Shown here: positions 51,351 through 59,844 of the stretch, one piece after another | Layout of the letters: every line of letters starts with the position of its first letter | Numbering within the stretch: position 1 is the first letter of the stretch | Assembly: GCA_023701205.1 (NCBI GenBank) | Contig: JAMPXJ010000016.1 | Span: 1 to 64,000, forward strand | Reading direction: 5' to 3' | Source: Oligoflexia bacterium | GTDB lineage: Bacteria; Bdellovibrionota; UBA1018 | Length of the DNA stretch: 64,000 nt | Translations under genes and position numbers: made by a program | The notes under the pieces: generated by a model | Told to the model about the DNA's origin: nothing | Seen by the model: the letters and a program-made list of their open reading frames with translations, nothing else | The model's database searches: none

Positions 51351-52553
51351 TCAGCCGATGGTCGCCTTGACAAAAGCCTTGAAATTCTCCCGAGCGGGAT
51401 GCGCCCGGAAAACCCGGCCGAGCTCTGCTGCCGCCTGCCGGATCGACGGATCCCCAAGCGCCCGCTCGACGGCTTCCCGCAGCCGCCTCGCGGAAAAGCG
51501 GTCGGCGCGCAGCATAATTCCCGCGCCCTCGCGGACCAGAAAATCCATGGAGAGGTATTGATCCATATTGGAGGGAATCCCGATGACGGGAACTCCGGAC
51601 TGAATCGCCTGGTGGGCGGTGGAGCTTCCTCCGTTGCAGATCACGAGACTCGAGCGAGCGGAGACTTCGAGCCCGGGCAGCAACGGATAGCTGCGGACAT
51701 TCGCCTGCGAGAAGCGACTCCCCGATTGCTGGGCCGTTGCCACGAGAAGCATCACATCAAGGTTCGCTAGCGCGTCGATGACCGCCGGCAGAAGCGCCGA
51801 ATTCCCGGAAGAGCCGAGCGTGACGTAAATACATGGCCGGTCCTTCGGGACGTCCCTTTCCCAATCCCTCGCCACGTTCCGAGGCGACCAAAGGATGGGA
51901 CCCAGGAAGACATGATGTGGAGGAAGACCGACCAGCTCCTGAGCACCGGGCACGTCGGCATACAGGGTGAAATCGGCATCGGTGTAGGATTCCTCGAGGC
52001 TGCTGAATCGCGGAAATCCATGGCGAGCGCGCAGCTCGCTGAGCGGCTTGAGCATGCGCCTGAAGACCCTGGGACGAACGGCGTGAAACACCGGCCTGAT
52101 CGCCCAAAGAGGAAAATGCCGGAACGGAGCCGAGCGGTCGGGAATCGGATACCGGTCCTTCGAAGCAAAGGGACTCCATTGCGAATTCGCGATCGCGGCG
52201 TAGGGAACCTTCTCCTCGCGGGCGCTGACCGAAAGCGAGAGCCTGAAATCACCGACCACGAGCGCTGGCTTGACCTCCCGGATGATCCTACGATCCTCGG
52301 CCACATAGCGCTCGAGCGTCTCGAGTTCATAAGGGGGATTCCCCGAGAGAACGGCTCGCTGAAACTGAGCGGACGGGATGGAATTCATCGAATGATAGAT
52401 GCAGCCCATGCCTTCGAGCAGCCCTTGGCCGTCGGGGGAGCACGCGAAGTGGACCTCATACTCATCGCGAGGCAACGCTCCGCACAGATCGAGCGGACGG
52501 GCCTGGTGCGCCAGGGTCACCCCTTCGGCAAAAAAGAGGACCTTGCGCTTCAC
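51351..52553 (-). CDS. GT1/MGT-family glycosyltransferase
   Basis: The GTG at 52553 overlaps the stop of the ThiF-like gene (GTGA) and starts with KRKVLFFAEGVTLAHQARP, giving 400 residues; the frame is open upstream but only as a shadow. The C-terminal nucleotide-sugar site is LVICNGGSSTAHQAIQSGVP followed by SNMDQYLSMDF, as in macrolide- and sterol-type GT1 enzymes. It transfers a sugar to a small or lipid acceptor in the cytoplasm. The coupling to a ThiF-like E1 enzyme suggests a shared product, perhaps a modified natural product or glycolipid. Confidence 0.9.
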   Translation of the reverse strand: MKRKVLFFAEGVTLAHQARPLDLCGALPRDEYEVHFACSPDGQGLLEGMGCIYHSMNSIPSAQFQRAVLSGNPPYELETLERYVAEDRRIIREVKPALVVGDFRLSLSVSAREEKVPYAAIANSQWSPFASKDRYPIPDRSAPFRHFPLWAIRPVFHAVRPRVFRRMLKPLSELRARHGFPRFSSLEESYTDADFTLYADVPGAQELVGLPPHHVFLGPILWSPRNVARDWERDVPKDRPCIYVTLGSSGNSALLPAVIDALANLDVMLLVATAQQSGSRFSQANVRSYPLLPGLEVSARSSLVICNGGSSTAHQAIQSGVPVIGIPSNMDQYLSMDFLVREGAGIMLRADRFSARRLREAVERALGDPSIRQAAAELGRVFRAHPARENFKAFVKATIG

Positions 52554-53443
52554 GACGTCCGCTCCGAGCGTTTTCGCTTGATCCGCTCCAACATGCGGCG
52601 CAAAGCCCAGCGTTTGAAAAGCTGGACCGGGTTGCGGTTCCCGAAGACAAGGTATCCTCTGCGCAGGCGAAGCTTCACCGGATCGAACTGGGCATAGCGC
52701 GGCGCCAGGAAAGGCGACCGCCGTTTCAGCAGGATCTGAGCGGCTTCGGTGCAGGCCAGGCCCGCGCAAAGCTGGATCGCCGTGCCGAACGAAGGAGCCT
52801 TCCGGGCCTCGAAGTCCAATTTCTCCGGATTCACCTGGCCCAGGTGCAGCAGCGCCGGGGCCACGCCGATGAGGAAGGCGACCTGCTCGGCGACGGGATC
52901 GGCGCACCCGGCGAAGTCGAAGTACCGGTCGAAGCTCATTCCGCCCGGACCGAAGACATGCAAGGTCGTCGTCATCCCGATCGGCCCGGAGGTGACGACG
53001 TGGATGCCGCGCTCTTCGGCGGTTTTGAAAAGGATCTTCCGGGCGGGCAGCGCATAGAAATCCAGGCCATCCATGACGACATCGACGCCGCTCAGGAACT
53101 CCGCGACATTCCCGGGCTGCACCCCGTCGCCGAAAACCCGGACCTCGGCCCAGGGATTGATCGACAGGATCGTCTCCCGAATGACGTCGGCCTTCTTCCG
53201 GCCGATGGCCGGAAGAGTCGCTCCCGCCTGCCGATTGAAATTCGCGCCCTCGAAGCTATCCATGTCGCTGATGTGGAAGTGACCGATCCCCATCCGGGCC
53301 AAGGTGACCGCATAGCTGCCTCCGACCCCGCCCAGTCCTGCGATCGCGACACGGGCGGTCCTGAGCCGCTCCTGCTCGGCTTCGGTGATCAGTCCGATGT
53401 TGCGGGAGAAAAGTTCCGAATATTCCGGAATCGAATGGCTCAT
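52550..53443 (-). CDS. ThiF/HesA/MoeB-type E1-like adenylyltransferase
   Basis: The 297-residue protein carries the ATP-binding GLGGVGGSYAVTLARMG at about 34-50, the Asp of HISDMDSFEGANFNRQ, and further family segments (DVVMDGLDFYALPARK, CADPVAEQVAF). E1-like enzymes adenylate the C-terminus of a small carrier or a substrate acid. There is no CxxC zinc pair like that of MoeB and ThiF, so it is a divergent type. The nitroreductase-like protein at 53515 is divergent, 71 bases away. Fusion of these two domains is known in Rv1355c-type proteins, supporting a shared reaction. Confidence 0.88.
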   Translation of the reverse strand: MSHSIPEYSELFSRNIGLITEAEQERLRTARVAIAGLGGVGGSYAVTLARMGIGHFHISDMDSFEGANFNRQAGATLPAIGRKKADVIRETILSINPWAEVRVFGDGVQPGNVAEFLSGVDVVMDGLDFYALPARKILFKTAEERGIHVVTSGPIGMTTTLHVFGPGGMSFDRYFDFAGCADPVAEQVAFLIGVAPALLHLGQVNPEKLDFEARKAPSFGTAIQLCAGLACTEAAQILLKRRSPFLAPRYAQFDPVKLRLRRGYLVFGNRNPVQLFKRWALRRMLERIKRKRSERTS

Positions 53444-53514
53444 CCTGAAAGTTTAGCAGCCACGGCCCGAAGAATCCACGTGCGTTCGACGCCCGATGAG
53501 GCGAAACTATCGTC

Positions 53515-54582
53515 ATGGATCTGACAAAACTGCTCGAAAAAGCGGTGAGCGCCCCCTCGGGAGACAACTGCCAACCTTGGAAGTTCCACGTCACGGACGA
53601 CCAGCTTCGGCTCTTCAACCTGCCTGAGAGGGATACCTCCGTTTACAACCATGGGCAAAAAGCCTCGTATACCGCCCACGGGGCGCTCCTGGAGAACCTG
53701 TCGATCGCCGCCGCGCAGGAAGGGCTGAGCGCCTCGATCTCGCTTTTTCCGGATAACGGAAACCCGGATCACGTGGCGACGGTCCGATTCGCTCCAGGAA
53801 ACCCTTCTGACCAGCCTTATTACCCGTTTCTCGAACGGCGCACGACCAACCGAAGGCGCTTCCGAAAGGTCCCCCTCCAGCCTCACCACGAGCGCTCGCT
53901 GCTTGACGCCGGCAACGATCGCGCGCTCGGGAGGGTATCGCTTCATTCTTCGTTTCCGGAGCCTTCTTCGGCGCATGCCGCGATCGTCGCGGCGATGGCG
54001 CTCAACGATCGGACGGTGTTTGAGAACCCCCGGCTTCACGCCTTCCTCTTCGAACATCTCCGGTGGAGCAAAAAAGAGGCCGAAGAGACGCGCGATGGAA
54101 TGGATATCGCTACCTTGGAACTCGCTCCGATGGACCGGCTCGCCTTTCGCATTCTCCGCCGCTGGAATGCGGTGAAGATCATGAACCGCTTCGGGCTTTC
54201 GCGGATGATCGGCCTGAAGGCCCGCCAGCAGGCGCTCTCCGCCTCCGCCGTGGGCCTCATCGCGATCCCCGGCCGCCGCCCGGAACACTATGTGAACGGC
54301 GGCCGCCTCCTGCAGCGCCTATGGCTCGAGGCGACGCGACAGGGGATGAGCTTTCATCTCATGGGCGGCGCCGCGATGCTGCTGCAGATGGCCAACGCGG
54401 GGGAGTGCGACCGGCTCACGTCCGAGCAGTCCGGACGGCTCCTGGCCGCGGATCAACGTGTCCGCAAGGAATGCGGAATTGCAGAAACCGAAGCGCTCCT
54501 GGCCACGTTCCGGGTCGGCTACAGCCCGCCGCCGAGCGCGCGCTCGCTGCGGCGCCCGCCCTGGGTGGAGCCCTCGCGCTGA
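53515..54582 (+). CDS. Nitroreductase-like protein (Rv1355c C-terminal type)
   Basis: The 355-residue protein begins KLLEKAVSAPSGDNCQPW, the FMN-binding start of nitroreductases (APSxxNxQPW). It has FLERRTTNRRRF near residue 115, as in nitroreductase domains associated with ThiF. A later NGGRLLQRLWLEATRQGMSF fits the flavin fold. Classical nitroreductases are about 220 residues; the extra length agrees with the Rv1355c-associated type. It probably works with the divergent E1-like enzyme in an adenylation/redox step on a common substrate. Confidence 0.75.
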   Translation: MDLTKLLEKAVSAPSGDNCQPWKFHVTDDQLRLFNLPERDTSVYNHGQKASYTAHGALLENLSIAAAQEGLSASISLFPDNGNPDHVATVRFAPGNPSDQPYYPFLERRTTNRRRFRKVPLQPHHERSLLDAGNDRALGRVSLHSSFPEPSSAHAAIVAAMALNDRTVFENPRLHAFLFEHLRWSKKEAEETRDGMDIATLELAPMDRLAFRILRRWNAVKIMNRFGLSRMIGLKARQQALSASAVGLIAIPGRRPEHYVNGGRLLQRLWLEATRQGMSFHLMGGAAMLLQMANAGECDRLTSEQSGRLLAADQRVRKECGIAETEALLATFRVGYSPPPSARSLRRPPWVEPSR

Positions 54583-54643
54583 CTGCGCGCCGCGCCGGCG
54601 TCACCGGCTACCGGATCGCCTCCGCTCATGCTATGTCTCACGC

Positions 54644-55039
54644 ATGCGCTATCTCCACACCATGCTTCGCGTCGTCGACCTCGAGAAATCCCTGCACTTC
54701 TATCGCGACGCACTGGGCTTCGAGCTCGTCAGCCGCAAGGACTTCCCGGACGAGCGCTTCACGCTGGCTTTCCTGCGCTCGGGCGATCCGGGCGAAGCGC
54801 GAAAAGGGGCGCTGCTGGAGCTGACCCATAACTGGGACACCCGAAGCACCACCCGCGGCGACGCCTACGGACACATGGCCTACGAGGTGGACTCCATCGA
54901 CGAGATCCGCGCGCGCCTCAAGGCCAAGGGCTATGACCTGAGCTGGGGCCCGGGGCTCACGCCGAGCGGTCGGCGCAAGATGGCTTTCATCGACGATCCC
55001 GACGGCTACGAGATCGAGCTACTCGAAGGACGCGACTGA
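54644..55039 (+). CDS. gloA: Lactoylglutathione lyase (glyoxalase I)
   Basis: Glyoxalase I converts the methylglyoxal-glutathione hemithioacetal to S-lactoylglutathione in the cytoplasm. The ATG at 54644 gives 131 residues starting MRYLHTMLRVVDLEKSL. The metal ligands are in the family order: His5, Glu59 in LLELTHNW, His77 in GHMAYEV and Glu125 in GYEIELLE. The frame is open to 54458, but that part is a shadow of the nitroreductase gene. The next gene starts 10 bases downstream, so an operon with the ABC-F ATPase is likely. Confidence 0.95.
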   Translation: MRYLHTMLRVVDLEKSLHFYRDALGFELVSRKDFPDERFTLAFLRSGDPGEARKGALLELTHNWDTRSTTRGDAYGHMAYEVDSIDEIRARLKAKGYDLSWGPGLTPSGRRKMAFIDDPDGYEIELLEGRD

Positions 55040-55049
55040 GAATCCCGCC

Positions 55050-56993
55050 ATGCTCCATATCCAGTCCGTCTCCAAACAGTTCGGCGCGAAGGTCCTCTTC
55101 GATGGAGCGGAGGCGCACCTGGGCTATCGCTCGCGCGCGGCCCTGATCGGACCCAATGGCGCGGGCAAGAGCACCCTGATCAAGATCGTCCTGGGACAGG
55201 AAGCCCCCGACGCGGGCCTGATCACCCGCGCGCGGCACCTCTCGATCGGCCATCTGGCGCAGGAGGTCCCGAAGTTCGCGGGCACCACGGTGCTCGGCGA
55301 GGTCATGCGCCTGGACGGCCGGCGGGCCGAGGTGCAGGAGTCGCGCAGGGAGCTCGAGGAGCTCTTCAGCAAAGACCCGGCGGCAGCCGCCGATCCCGCG
55401 CTGCTGGAACGCTACGGCCGGACCCTCGAGGAGGTCGAGCATCTCGACGAGTACCGGCTCGAGGCGCGCGCCAAGGAGATCCTGACCGGAATGGGTTTCA
55501 AGCCCACGGATTTCGGGCGGGCACTCACGGAGTTCAGCGGCGGCTGGCTCATGCGCGTGGCGCTTTCGCGCGTGCTGCTCATGGACCCGGATCTCCTGCT
55601 GCTTGACGAGCCCACCAACCACCTCGATCTGGAATCGCTGCTGTGGCTCGAGGATTTCCTCAAAGGCTACCGGGGCGCGATGCTGCTCGTGAGCCACGAC
55701 ACGGAATTCCTCAACCGCATGGTGCACGAGGTGCTCGAGATCGACCAGAAGCGCCTTTGGACGTACAAAGGCAACCTCGATGCGTATGTCGAGCAGAAGG
55801 AGCAGCGCCTCTCCGTGCTGCGCGCGCAGTACGCGGGCCAGCAGGCGCGGATCGCGGAGATCGAGGACTTCGTCCGGCGCTTCGGCGCCAAGGCCACGAA
55901 GGCGCGCCAGGCGCAGAGCCGGCTCAAGGAGCTCGATCGCATGGAGCGGATCGAGCTGCCGGACGATCGCGCGACGGTGCGGTTCCGCTTCCCTCCGGCG
56001 CCCCATAGCGGCAAGGAGGTCGTCACCGTTCGCAAGGCCTCGATGCGATTCGGCGAGAAGACTGTCTTTCGCGACCTCGACTGGGTGATCCGCCGCGGCT
56101 CGCGCGTGGCGATCGTGGGCGTGAACGGCGCGGGCAAGACCACGCTTCTTCGCTTGATCGCCGGGAAGCTTCAGGCCTCCGCCGGCGAGGTCCGCCACGG
56201 CCATGAGGTCAAGACGGGGTATTACGCGCAACTGCAGGCCGAGAGCCTCGATCTGCGGAAGACGATCCTCGAGGAGCTCGAAACGGTGGCGCCCGAGATG
56301 CCCGTGGCGCAGGTCCGCGCGATCGCGGGCGCGTTCCTGTTCACGGGCGATGCGGTCGAAAAACGCTGCGCCGTGCTCTCGGGCGGCGAGAAGGCGCGCG
56401 TCGCGCTCGCCAAGCTCCTGCTCTCCCCTTCGAACTTCCTGCTGCTCGACGAGCCCACGAACCACCTCGACGTCGAGTCGCGCGGCGTGCTGCTCGAGGC
56501 GCTGCGCGATTACCAGGGCACGCTCTGCCTGGTTTCGCATGACCGCGCGTTCGTCTCGCCGCTCGTGGATTCGGTGCTCGAGATCCTTCCCTCGCCCGAG
56601 GGCTCGCGCGTGCTCCAGCTCGTCGAGAGCTATGACGACTACCTGGCGCGCAAGGAACGCGAGCTCGCGTTGAGCAAACCCGCGGTTTCCGGGAAGGAGC
56701 CGGGCGGTTCCGGCAAGGACCGCCTCTCACCGGCGCGCGAGGACGCTTCGCCCAAGCGGACCGGGCCGTCGAACAATCAGCGCCAGGCCTGGGAACGCGA
56801 GCGCGAGCGGACCGAAGCCGAGATCGCGCGCCTGGAGACGAGACAGGCCGAGCTCAACGGCCTGCTCGCCGACGTCGCGACCTACCAGGACAAGGCGCGT
56901 TCGCTGGCGCTCGCCGAAGAGCAACGCCAGCTCGAGAAGGCCCTCGGAGAAAAGCTCGCACGCTGGGAGGAACTTTGCCTGCTTCTGCCCTGA
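55050..56993 (+). CDS. ABC-F family ATPase (Uup/YheS type)
   Basis: The 647-residue cytoplasmic protein has two ABC domains without membrane segments. Walker A motifs are GPNGAGKSTL (about 35-44) and GVNGAGKTTL. Signatures are FSGGWLMRVALSRVLL and LSGGEKARVALAKLLL, and both Walker B segments read LLLDEPTNHLD, the ABC-F hallmark. Between the domains is the P-site linker with KRLWTYKGNLDAYVEQKEQR. The C-terminal 100 residues form a charged coiled coil (RERERTEAEIARLETRQAEL), which binds DNA or rRNA in Uup. ABC-F proteins act on the ribosome. The subtype is not resolved. Confidence 0.93.
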   Translation: MLHIQSVSKQFGAKVLFDGAEAHLGYRSRAALIGPNGAGKSTLIKIVLGQEAPDAGLITRARHLSIGHLAQEVPKFAGTTVLGEVMRLDGRRAEVQESRRELEELFSKDPAAAADPALLERYGRTLEEVEHLDEYRLEARAKEILTGMGFKPTDFGRALTEFSGGWLMRVALSRVLLMDPDLLLLDEPTNHLDLESLLWLEDFLKGYRGAMLLVSHDTEFLNRMVHEVLEIDQKRLWTYKGNLDAYVEQKEQRLSVLRAQYAGQQARIAEIEDFVRRFGAKATKARQAQSRLKELDRMERIELPDDRATVRFRFPPAPHSGKEVVTVRKASMRFGEKTVFRDLDWVIRRGSRVAIVGVNGAGKTTLLRLIAGKLQASAGEVRHGHEVKTGYYAQLQAESLDLRKTILEELETVAPEMPVAQVRAIAGAFLFTGDAVEKRCAVLSGGEKARVALAKLLLSPSNFLLLDEPTNHLDVESRGVLLEALRDYQGTLCLVSHDRAFVSPLVDSVLEILPSPEGSRVLQLVESYDDYLARKERELALSKPAVSGKEPGGSGKDRLSPAREDASPKRTGPSNNQRQAWERERERTEAEIARLETRQAELNGLLADVATYQDKARSLALAEEQRQLEKALGEKLARWEELCLLLP

Positions 56994-57014
56994 TTCCAAA
57001 TAGATACGCAAAGC

Positions 57015-57044
57015 TTGACTCCTTGCGTCACTTCCGGTTACGCT
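57015..57044 (+). promoter_or_regulatory. Promoter of leader A (TTGACT-N18-TACGCT)
   Basis: TTGACT at 57015-57020 is followed after 18 bases by TACGCT, and a few bases on by TAATTA, an alternative -10. It starts the leader of the GT4 gene at 57233 and is the weakest of the four leader promoters. Confidence 0.5.
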
Positions 57045-57064
57045 AATTACAAGACTGCTCCACG

Positions 57065-57143
57065 GGTCGCTGAAAGAAATTCAAATCTTCGCGGCCAACC
57101 TTAATCAAACCTGGCAGGCAATCCCCTTGCCTCCTCCGCCAGG
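57065..57143 (+). promoter_or_regulatory. Paired-hairpin leader element, copy A
   Basis: Hairpin 1 pairs GGTCGC (57065-57070) with GCGGCC (57091-57096), including one G-U pair. Hairpin 2 pairs CCTGGC (57110-57115) with GCCAGG (57138-57143), with an inner stem AGGCAA / TTGCCT, loop TCCCC and 3' bulge CCTCC. The CCTCC run is a perfect anti-Shine-Dalgarno sequence. The arms differ from the other three copies by compensating substitutions. Confidence 0.55.
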
Positions 57144-57232
57144 CAACAGATCCCAAACCGAATCGATCTTCGACGTATGCGCTTGGGCTTTCACGCCCTC
57201 GACCGGGACCGGGACCTGAAAGGTTGGCTCTT

Positions 57233-58462
57233 ATGGCTAAGATCTGCATGATCTCGGATGACTTCCTTCCCGCCGCCACGGGCGTCGGAATCCACCTGCA
57301 AAGCGTGTGTTCTCAACTGGTCTCGCGCGGCCATGAGGTGGTCGTGATCACCTCGCGCCGCAAGGGGCAGCAGCCCCTGGAGAACTGGAAAGGCGTCAAG
57401 GTTTACCGGACCTTCACGATGAAAGCTTTCGGCTTCTACCAGGCGCTTCCCTCGAAAGAAACCCTCCGCCGGATCCTGACCGCGGAGAGACCCGAGCTGG
57501 TTCATCATCACTACCTGAGCCTCCTTCTGGTTCGCGCGGAAAAAGTGGCTCGCTCGCTGGGCATCCCGCAGCTTTACACCTATCACATGACCGCGGACCA
57601 CCTGACCCAACCCGTTCCGATGCGGCCATTCCGGGGCCTGATCGACAGGGTGATCAACCGTTACTGCGACGCCTTCCGGGTCATCATCGCCCCCTCCCAG
57701 GGCATCGCCCGCCAGGTGGTCGATCGCGGCATCACGTCTCCCGTGCGCACCATCACGAACCCGGTGGATTTCTCGGCCGAGGAGATGATGCTGGCCCCCC
57801 GCGCGAAAGACAGCGGCTTCACGCTGCTTTACGCGGGACGGCTCGCGCCGGAGAAGAACCTGCCGCTCCTGCTGCACGCCTTCGCGAAGCTGCTCGCTCG
57901 CGTGCCTGACTCGACGCTTTGGATCGTCGGAGAGGGATCCGAGAGACCCGCGCTCGAAGCCCTCTCAGGGAAGCTCGGGATCTCCGACCAGGTGAAGTTC
58001 CTGGGTTATCAGGACCATTCCGTCCTTCCGGCATTCTATTCGGCATGCGACGTCTTCGTCCTTCCCTCGCTGGTGGAGACGCAGGCCATCGTCGCCATGG
58101 AAGCGATGGCGTTTGCCAAGCCCATCATCGTCACCAGCCAGATCGCGTCGGCCCGCGAGCTGGTGACCCAGGGCGAGAACGGCTATCGCGTCGATCCGAG
58201 CACTCCCGACGAGCTCGCCCAAAGGCTCGTCGAGCTGGCCCAAGCCCCCGCGCTGCGCGAGCGCATGGGTCAGGCCGGCCAACGCAAATCCGGTCAATAC
58301 CGGCCCGAAACGGTCGCGGAGGCTATCGAATTCGCGTACTCCGAAGCCCTCGGAAGCCCCGTTGTCCCGAACCGGAACGCGCCCCGGAATTCCACGGCAA
58401 ACCGCGACGTTAGCCGCGAAGCGGATCAAATTGACTTTCGCGCGAGGGACCTCGAAAATTGA
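57233..58462 (+). CDS. GT4-family glycosyltransferase
   Basis: The ATG at 57233 (409 residues) follows GAAAGG and begins AKICMISDDFLPAATGVGIH, the Gly-rich acceptor-side loop of GT4 enzymes. The C-terminal half has ESRRVAE-type helices, LLYAGRLAPEKNLPLLL, and the catalytic E-x7-E in SLVETQAIVAMEAMAF. GT4 retaining enzymes add sugars to lipid-linked or free acceptors at the cytoplasmic face. It has its own structured leader and is followed within 6 bases by the ELWRSDGT lipoprotein of module D, so a surface glycan and a surface protein share one transcript. Confidence 0.93.
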   Translation: MAKICMISDDFLPAATGVGIHLQSVCSQLVSRGHEVVVITSRRKGQQPLENWKGVKVYRTFTMKAFGFYQALPSKETLRRILTAERPELVHHHYLSLLLVRAEKVARSLGIPQLYTYHMTADHLTQPVPMRPFRGLIDRVINRYCDAFRVIIAPSQGIARQVVDRGITSPVRTITNPVDFSAEEMMLAPRAKDSGFTLLYAGRLAPEKNLPLLLHAFAKLLARVPDSTLWIVGEGSERPALEALSGKLGISDQVKFLGYQDHSVLPAFYSACDVFVLPSLVETQAIVAMEAMAFAKPIIVTSQIASARELVTQGENGYRVDPSTPDELAQRLVELAQAPALRERMGQAGQRKSGQYRPETVAEAIEFAYSEALGSPVVPNRNAPRNSTANRDVSREADQIDFRARDLEN

Positions 58463-58467
58463 AAGTG

Positions 58468-59844
58468 ATGATTTCAACCCGCATTTCAGCCCTCTTCGTG
58501 TGCGCCGCGATCCTGGCGGGTTGTTTGCGGCTATCCGGCGCGGTCAAGTCCGAGCCGGTCCAATCGGGCGCAAGCGAGATCGCGCTCGCCCGACCGCCCG
58601 CATTGGTAAAGGAGATCAATCCTTCGGGTGACGGCCCGGCGATGGGCTTCCTGGGTTCGAATCCGCCCGTGCGCCTGGGTGACGCGATCTACTTCGCCGC
58701 GGACGATGGCGTCAACGGAACTGAGCTGTGGCGCTCGGACGGCACGCCGGACGGCACCTGGCTCGTCAAAGACATCGCGCCGGGAGCAGCCTCGTCAGAC
58801 CCGACGGGATTCGCGGTCTCGGGCTCCTGGCTCTATTTTGCCGCGAATGACGGCAGCTCGGGTACGGAGCTTTGGCGAAGCGACGGAACCGCCGCGGGAA
58901 CCACGCAGGTCAAAGACCTCTGGCCCGGAGCCACGGGCAGCACGCCCCGCTCCCTGCTCGGTACGGACGGGTTCCTCTATTTTTTCGCCGCGAGCGATAC
59001 CGGAGGACTTGAGCCCTGGCGAAGCGACGGAACCGCCGCGGGCACGCTGCAGCTCGTGGACGTGAATCCCGGAGCGGCGGACAGCGAGACCGGAACCTGG
59101 GGTCAGGCCGGCGGGATCGTGTATTTCTCGGCGAGCACGGGCTTCTCGGGCGGACTCTGGAGAACCGACGGAACCCCGGGCGGGACCTCGCTGCTCCACG
59201 ACTATGCGTCCTTCGGAGTCTCGCTGGTGCGGAATTTCCAGGAGTTCGCGGGACAGCTCTTTTTCTCGGCGAAATCCTCCGGCGGTACCGAACTGTGGCG
59301 CTCCGATGGAACGGCCCCCGGCACCGCGATGGTGAAGGATCTCTTCCCGGGAGCCAACAGCTCCTCTCCCGCGAGCCTCACGGTTTTCAATGGATCGCTG
59401 TTCTTCGGCGCCGAGACCTCGCTCTACGCCAACATGCTCTGGAAGAGCGACGGCACGGGGGCCGGAACCGTTGCCATCCACCCGGGGATCGTTTCCGATC
59501 TCTTCGTTTCCGGTTCCCTGCTTTACTTCCGGCTGGGTGGAGAGCCTTGGGTCTCGGACGGGTCGGCGGTCGGAACCCGCCTCCTGAGACGAATCAATCC
59601 CGACTCCAGTTCCCTGGCCTACCCTCCGCATTTCACGACGCTCGGGGACTGGACCTATTTCGCCGCGGATGACGGCGTGAACGGACGAGGGCTCTGGCGC
59701 ACGAACGGCACCGAAGAGGGCTCCGCGCGCATCGCGGGCCTGGCCCTGGCGCCCTATACCTTCGTGATCCCCCTTGGGAGCCGCCTGCTCGTCCTGGGCT
59801 CGGACGCGACACGGGGTCAAGAGCTCTGGGCCGTCGAGCCTTAG
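58468..59844 (+). CDS. ELWRSDGT-repeat surface lipoprotein (module D)
   Basis: From the ATG at 58468 the product has 458 residues with a lipobox (ILAGC) near residue 19; a TTG at 58459 overlapping the GT4 stop is an alternative start. The mature protein is an array of about seven repeats with ELWR or ELWK, SDGT, a GT-turn and a VKD strand, like the module C protein. Some repeats have decayed (EPWRSDGT, GLWRTNGT). It converges on the barrel gene with a 4-base stop overlap. It should be an outer-membrane or surface lipoprotein. Confidence 0.9.
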   Translation: MISTRISALFVCAAILAGCLRLSGAVKSEPVQSGASEIALARPPALVKEINPSGDGPAMGFLGSNPPVRLGDAIYFAADDGVNGTELWRSDGTPDGTWLVKDIAPGAASSDPTGFAVSGSWLYFAANDGSSGTELWRSDGTAAGTTQVKDLWPGATGSTPRSLLGTDGFLYFFAASDTGGLEPWRSDGTAAGTLQLVDVNPGAADSETGTWGQAGGIVYFSASTGFSGGLWRTDGTPGGTSLLHDYASFGVSLVRNFQEFAGQLFFSAKSSGGTELWRSDGTAPGTAMVKDLFPGANSSSPASLTVFNGSLFFGAETSLYANMLWKSDGTGAGTVAIHPGIVSDLFVSGSLLYFRLGGEPWVSDGSAVGTRLLRRINPDSSSLAYPPHFTTLGDWTYFAADDGVNGRGLWRTNGTEEGSARIAGLALAPYTFVIPLGSRLLVLGSDATRGQELWAVEP

